From Lates calcarifer (taxonomy: Eukaryota; Chordata; Actinopteri; Centropomidae): a stretch of 64,000 nt of DNA. Where the stretch lies: positions 15,862,763-15,926,762 of the forward strand of contig NC_066838.1 in NCBI RefSeq assembly GCF_001640805.2. The letters run 5' to 3'. The notes below the pieces were generated by a model. It was not told the DNA's origin and made no database searches. It saw only the letters and a list, made by a program, of their open reading frames with translations. Positions 60,410 through 64,000 of this stretch are shown here, in pieces; within the stretch, counting starts at the first letter, position 1; each line of letters begins with the position of its first letter. Position numbers and translations under genes: made by a program.

Positions 60410-63400
60410 TTACACTTCTTCCATTCTGTAGGGATAAACAAAAATCAGCTACAGATTAAATCAAACACATTATCACATTAAGCCTCTGACTGCAGAATGC
60501 AGCTGCAGAATATGTGGTTTGCCACCAACTCTGTTTTATACAACATTACTGAAATTAGTAGACTGACTCAAACATGCTTCCAACCTGAGAGTCTCCAGTC
60601 TACAGTGCGGACTTTCCAGGAAACCAGACAGCAGCTTTGCTCCTGATTCCTGCAGGGTGTTTTTACTCAGGTCCAGCTCTTTCAGGTAGGATGGATTGGA
60701 CTTAAAAGCTGATGCCAGAAAAGTACAGCCTTCATCTGTGAGCCGACAGCGCATCAACCTGCAGACATCAGAAGACTTTTATGGGGGGCTTTCCCATTCA
60801 TGTCACATTTGGTATTACTACTGTGTCAGTGAAGCATATTGGTCAATAGTTTTTTCCTGTTTTCGCCAAATTAATAAATATATTGATGTAAGAGAACAGA
60901 GATACCAGCTACATGCACCAACCGCACTTAAATAACATTTTTAACTGCAAAATCCACCACAACAGTATATCCTCCTTCTAAAAAGGTTTTAATCTCGTTA
61001 CAGGAACCTTACCTCAGAGTCTCTAGTCTACAATGTGGACTCTTCAATCCAGGAGACAGCTGCTCAACTCCTGAATCCTGTAGGTCATTTTCACCCAGGT
61101 CAAGCTCTCTCAGACTGGAGGGGTTTGACATCAAAGCTGAAGCCAGAGAAGCACAGCAACTCTCTGACAACCAGCAGGATCTCAATCTAAATCAAAGAAT
61201 CAAACATTTAGTTAGAGAATACACTATGTTAATATGCTGCTTAAAAACAAAAATAAAACAAAAAAGTTCAAAACAGGAAGTCAAAATATCCTCATGCAAC
61301 AAGAAAAAAGCAGTACTAAATAACCTCTTCAATCATGTAGCCACAAGTTCACCACTACAAAGTACTATTCAAACTCATAAAACATTATAAAAAATTTTTA
61401 TTCAAGACTTCCAAAGATACCAAACACATATATTTAGCAGCTACCGTTTTTATTTAACATGACACTGCAGGGTTTTGTGGCTTAAATTAAGAAAAAAAAA
61501 GCTCCTCAAAATACCACCATTAACTGTTAATTGCTCTCATTTCCTGGTTATGAAACAGGAATTTAAATTGTTTCATCGCATACAAAAAAGTTTTACAAAG
61601 CTCTACCCTGGGCATCAGGAGTGGTGGAAAGTAACAATGTACATTTTTAAGTGCTGTACAAAAATAGAGATACTTGATACATTACTTCCAGTATTCCTAT
61701 TTTATGCTTGTCTCTTCTCCACTACTTTTGATTTTGTGGGGAAAATACTGCACTTTTTACTCCACTACCAAGTGAGTTTTTCTAAATTGTTTATCAGATG
61801 GCTGTGGCACAGTATTGTGATATAATGAATAATGATGATAACATGTTATTGCTTGGTTTAAGCAGTGACTTGAGAGTGAGGAGGATAATGCTTTTTGTTC
61901 CCCGTTATTTTACAGCAATGTAGTTTTACATAATAGCACAATAGCAAATCGGCTCTGTTGTTATCAAAATGTCAGTGCAATATTAATTTTATTGTCATGT
62001 TTTGTTATTGCCAAACTGAAAACATGCTGACTGACCTCAGAGCTTCCAGTCTGCAGTGTGGACTCTCCAGTCCTGTACACAGCAACTTCACTCCTGCATC
62101 CTGCAGGTCATTACTACTCAGTTCCAACTCTCTCAGGCTGGAGGGGTTGGACTTGAGAGTTGAGGCCAGAGCAGTACAGCAGTTCTCTGTCAGTCCACAT
62201 CTATCGAGCCTGTAATTGTATGGCTAAAATTAAATCTGATACACTATAGTGAAAACAAACCCAGGACAGGCCCATTCAGTTCCCCTCATATTGCCCATAT
62301 AAATGGCTGTCTCACCTTACTCTGGCATTCTTAGGGACTGCAACTCAAGGTGTGAAAGGTTACATGGCTTCACCTGTGCCTACAGAGCTTAGCTTGCCAA
62401 AGGCATCCTTTGCTCCGGTCAAGGCAGATGGCCGCCCACCCTGAGTCCAGGGTTCTCCCTCTTAAAAGGAAGTTTTTCCTTGCAACTGGCACCTAGTGTC
62501 TCCCTAGGGTCTCTCTCTGTAAATACCATATTTTAAAGAGAATGGTCTAGATCTGTGCTATATGAAAAGTGCCTTGAGAAGACTTTTGTTGTGATTTGGC
62601 ACTATAGAAATAAAATTGAATTGAACTGAATTGAATTGCTCTTCCTCATACAGTCAAGCTGTTTCACATAGGCTCTATAGAGATAAATGGGCAAAGACAG
62701 ACACTTACTCCCTGCCATGATGCCAGACCAAAAAGCTGTGATGATTGTGACAAGGACAAATGTAAGCAGCCACTCTCGCACCCTATTACAAGTCGCAGGG
62801 GACAGGAAACAGTTTGACTGCATAGTACTAGAAGCAGTCTCCATCAACTACCCATCTCTGACAACCTGCAAAGGGTAGATGTCTGGAAAAATAACACATG
62901 CATGTCACCTCAGACACTTAGGATGTACTCTGGTTGTCCGATCCTGATCCGACATTTCTCAAACCCTCTAAAACTCTGAAGTAGACAGACAGTCAGAGGT
63001 GATGACAAGAGCATTTCAAATGCAGAATCAGCAATGTGATGACAAGAAACACTTTCAGGCAGACACAGAGAGAGAGTTTTTCTCTTGTGCTACTACTTAA
63101 ATTAATAAACAATACAATATAAATTCCATTGCACTGATCCACATAACAGTGAGTGACAGCCTAGGGAGCCTGTTAAAACCTGTAAAAAGTAGAACTTTAT
63201 GCATGCAAGAACAAATTTTTTTCTTGTTAAAGATCTGATCTACATGTGAACTCACCTCAGAGTCTTTAGTTGGCATTGAGGATTCCCCAGTGCAGCACAA
63301 AGTCGATTTACTCCCAAATCTTTCAGTTTGTTCTTACTTAGGTCTAGTTCTCTCATATGGGACGGGTTGGACTTGATAGCTGAGGCCAGATGTGCACAGC

Positions 63401-64000
63401 AGCTCTCTGACAGTCTGCAGCAACTTAATCTAGATAAAATATAAAAAATGTAGTTATTGAATTTTGAAAATAAAAGATAGAATTAATAGAATTTTAAAGA
63501 AACATTTTTAGCATGTAAATATATTGAATGTATGCTTCTATGCTGTCCCACTGATGTTAAGAAAATGCTGTCTCACCTCAGAGTCTCCAGTCTACAGTGA
63601 GGACTCTCCAGTCCAGCAGAGAGAATCTCCACCCCTGAATCCTTCAGATAGTTGTTGTTACTTAGGTCCAGCTCTCTCAGTTGAGACGAGGGGGACTTCA
63701 GGGCTGACGCCAGAGAATCACAACAACTTTCTGACAAACTGCAGTTTTTCAGTCTAAAAAAATACAAAAAAGACAAAACACATTGTTAAATCAGATTCCT
63801 TTGGGTCTAAATCTGTAGCTAAATGTTGCTGTGCTCTAATCCAGTGATTCAATGATCAGACCACAACTGGTAGTGGTCCACACAGTGTTGGCTACCGGCC
63901 CACAAAGATGTTACAGGCTAAGAATCCATCATTCACCCTACCTTAGTATCTCCAGTCTGCAGTTTGGACTCTGCAAACCCACAGACAGGAGCTTCACTCC
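60410..64000 (-). CDS. Fish NLR (NLRC3/NLRP-like), LRR exons, 3' part
   Basis: Cytoplasmic innate-sensor family; only the C-terminal leucine-rich repeats are in the window and the gene continues past 64000. LRR exons on the minus strand: 63942-64000 (cut), 63577-63753, 63256-63429, 62036-62209, 61013-61186, 60585-60758. Complete ones are 174 nt (one 177), all begin and end in the same phase (split AG|A or AG|G arginine), and code the ribonuclease-inhibitor-type pattern [58 protein letters not shown]. None has an internal stop. The last LRR exon has a weak donor (AG|GTTGGA). A possible terminal exon at 60410-60425 would add RMEEV and stop; this end is tentative. No B30.2 exon is seen. The FISNA-NACHT part should lie to the right. 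Repeats occupy two introns. Confidence 0.85.
61616..61860. repeat. Dispersed teleost repeat in NLR intron
   Basis: Reads AGTGGTGGAAAGTAACAATG, a run of GTACATTTTTAAGTGCTGTA, then CTTTTTACTCCACTACCAAG. This is a diverged copy of a very common fish repeat built on AGTGGTGGAAAGTAACTAAG and ACTCCACTACATTT. A related fragment may lie near 24950-25050. Confidence 0.55.
62380..62640 (+). mobile_element. L2-type LINE 3' tail (or its SINE partner)
   Basis: Matches the 3' end of teleost L2-like elements: GGCAGATGGCCGCCCACCCT, GTTAAAAGGAAGTTTTTCCT-like sequence, GGTCTCTCTCTGTAAATACC, AAAGTGCCTTGAGAAGACTT, GTTGTGATTTGGCACTATAG and a terminal GAATTGAA tandem tail. Located in the NLR intron between the 62036 and 63256 exons, in antisense orientation to the gene. 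Confidence 0.85.

Noticed and set aside
62602..62878. Opposing open frames in the NLR intron
   Set aside because: They overlap or follow the L2 3' tail and show no LRR or other family pattern.

Overview
The window is vertebrate nuclear DNA, almost certainly from a percomorph-type teleost fish. The genes are intron-rich with GT-AG splice sites. The interspersed repeats are of kinds seen throughout teleosts: L2-like LINE tails, tRNA-derived SINEs, hAT and MITE elements, and CA/TG microsatellites. The leucine-rich-repeat exons at the right end have the layout of the expanded fish NLR family.

Layout: (1) 1-3947, no gene recognised. (2) 3948-7829 (+), a nine-exon BTB-BACK-Kelch gene of about 614 residues, intact except for one extra base in exon 7. 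(3) 7830-9901, its 3' flank with a duplicated block. (4) 9902-22021 (+), a seven-exon NUAK1-type AMPK-related kinase with all catalytic motifs and three PP1-docking GILK motifs. (5) 22022-38691, a 16.7-kb gene-poor, repeat-rich stretch with LINE remnants, a hAT element with target-site duplications, a SINE with target-site duplications, and several copies of a local repeat unit. (6) 38692-48103 (+), a SAMHD1 paralogue ('copy A') in which I find no SAM-domain exons and whose C-terminal tail is cut. One of its introns holds a 1.66-kb inverted repeat with tRNA-like modules. (7) 48104-50967, the spacer, with a possible antisense promoter and first exon. (8) 50968-58214 (+), a complete 16-exon SAMHD1 of 623 residues ('copy B'). 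(9) 60410-64000 (-), the 3' part of a fish NLR gene, visible as a series of 174-177-nt LRR exons and running off the right edge.

The two SAMHD1 genes are tandem duplicates. Most core exon lengths and all core exon phases match, and stretches of intron sequence are still alignable. SAMHD1 is a dNTP triphosphohydrolase and antiviral restriction factor, and NLRs are innate sensors, so 38-64 kb looks like an immune neighbourhood. Copy B keeps the full domain set (SAM, HD, C-terminal TP motif). Copy A keeps the catalytic residues but has lost or changed regulatory parts: no visible SAM exons, no TP phosphosite, changed allosteric positions, a 22-residue insertion, and a stop codon inside a short tandem repeat with the frame still open beyond it. 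That divergence and the large inverted repeat are the most interesting observations. Gene structures were assembled by eye from splice signals, reading phase and remembered family sequences. No alignment or search was run.
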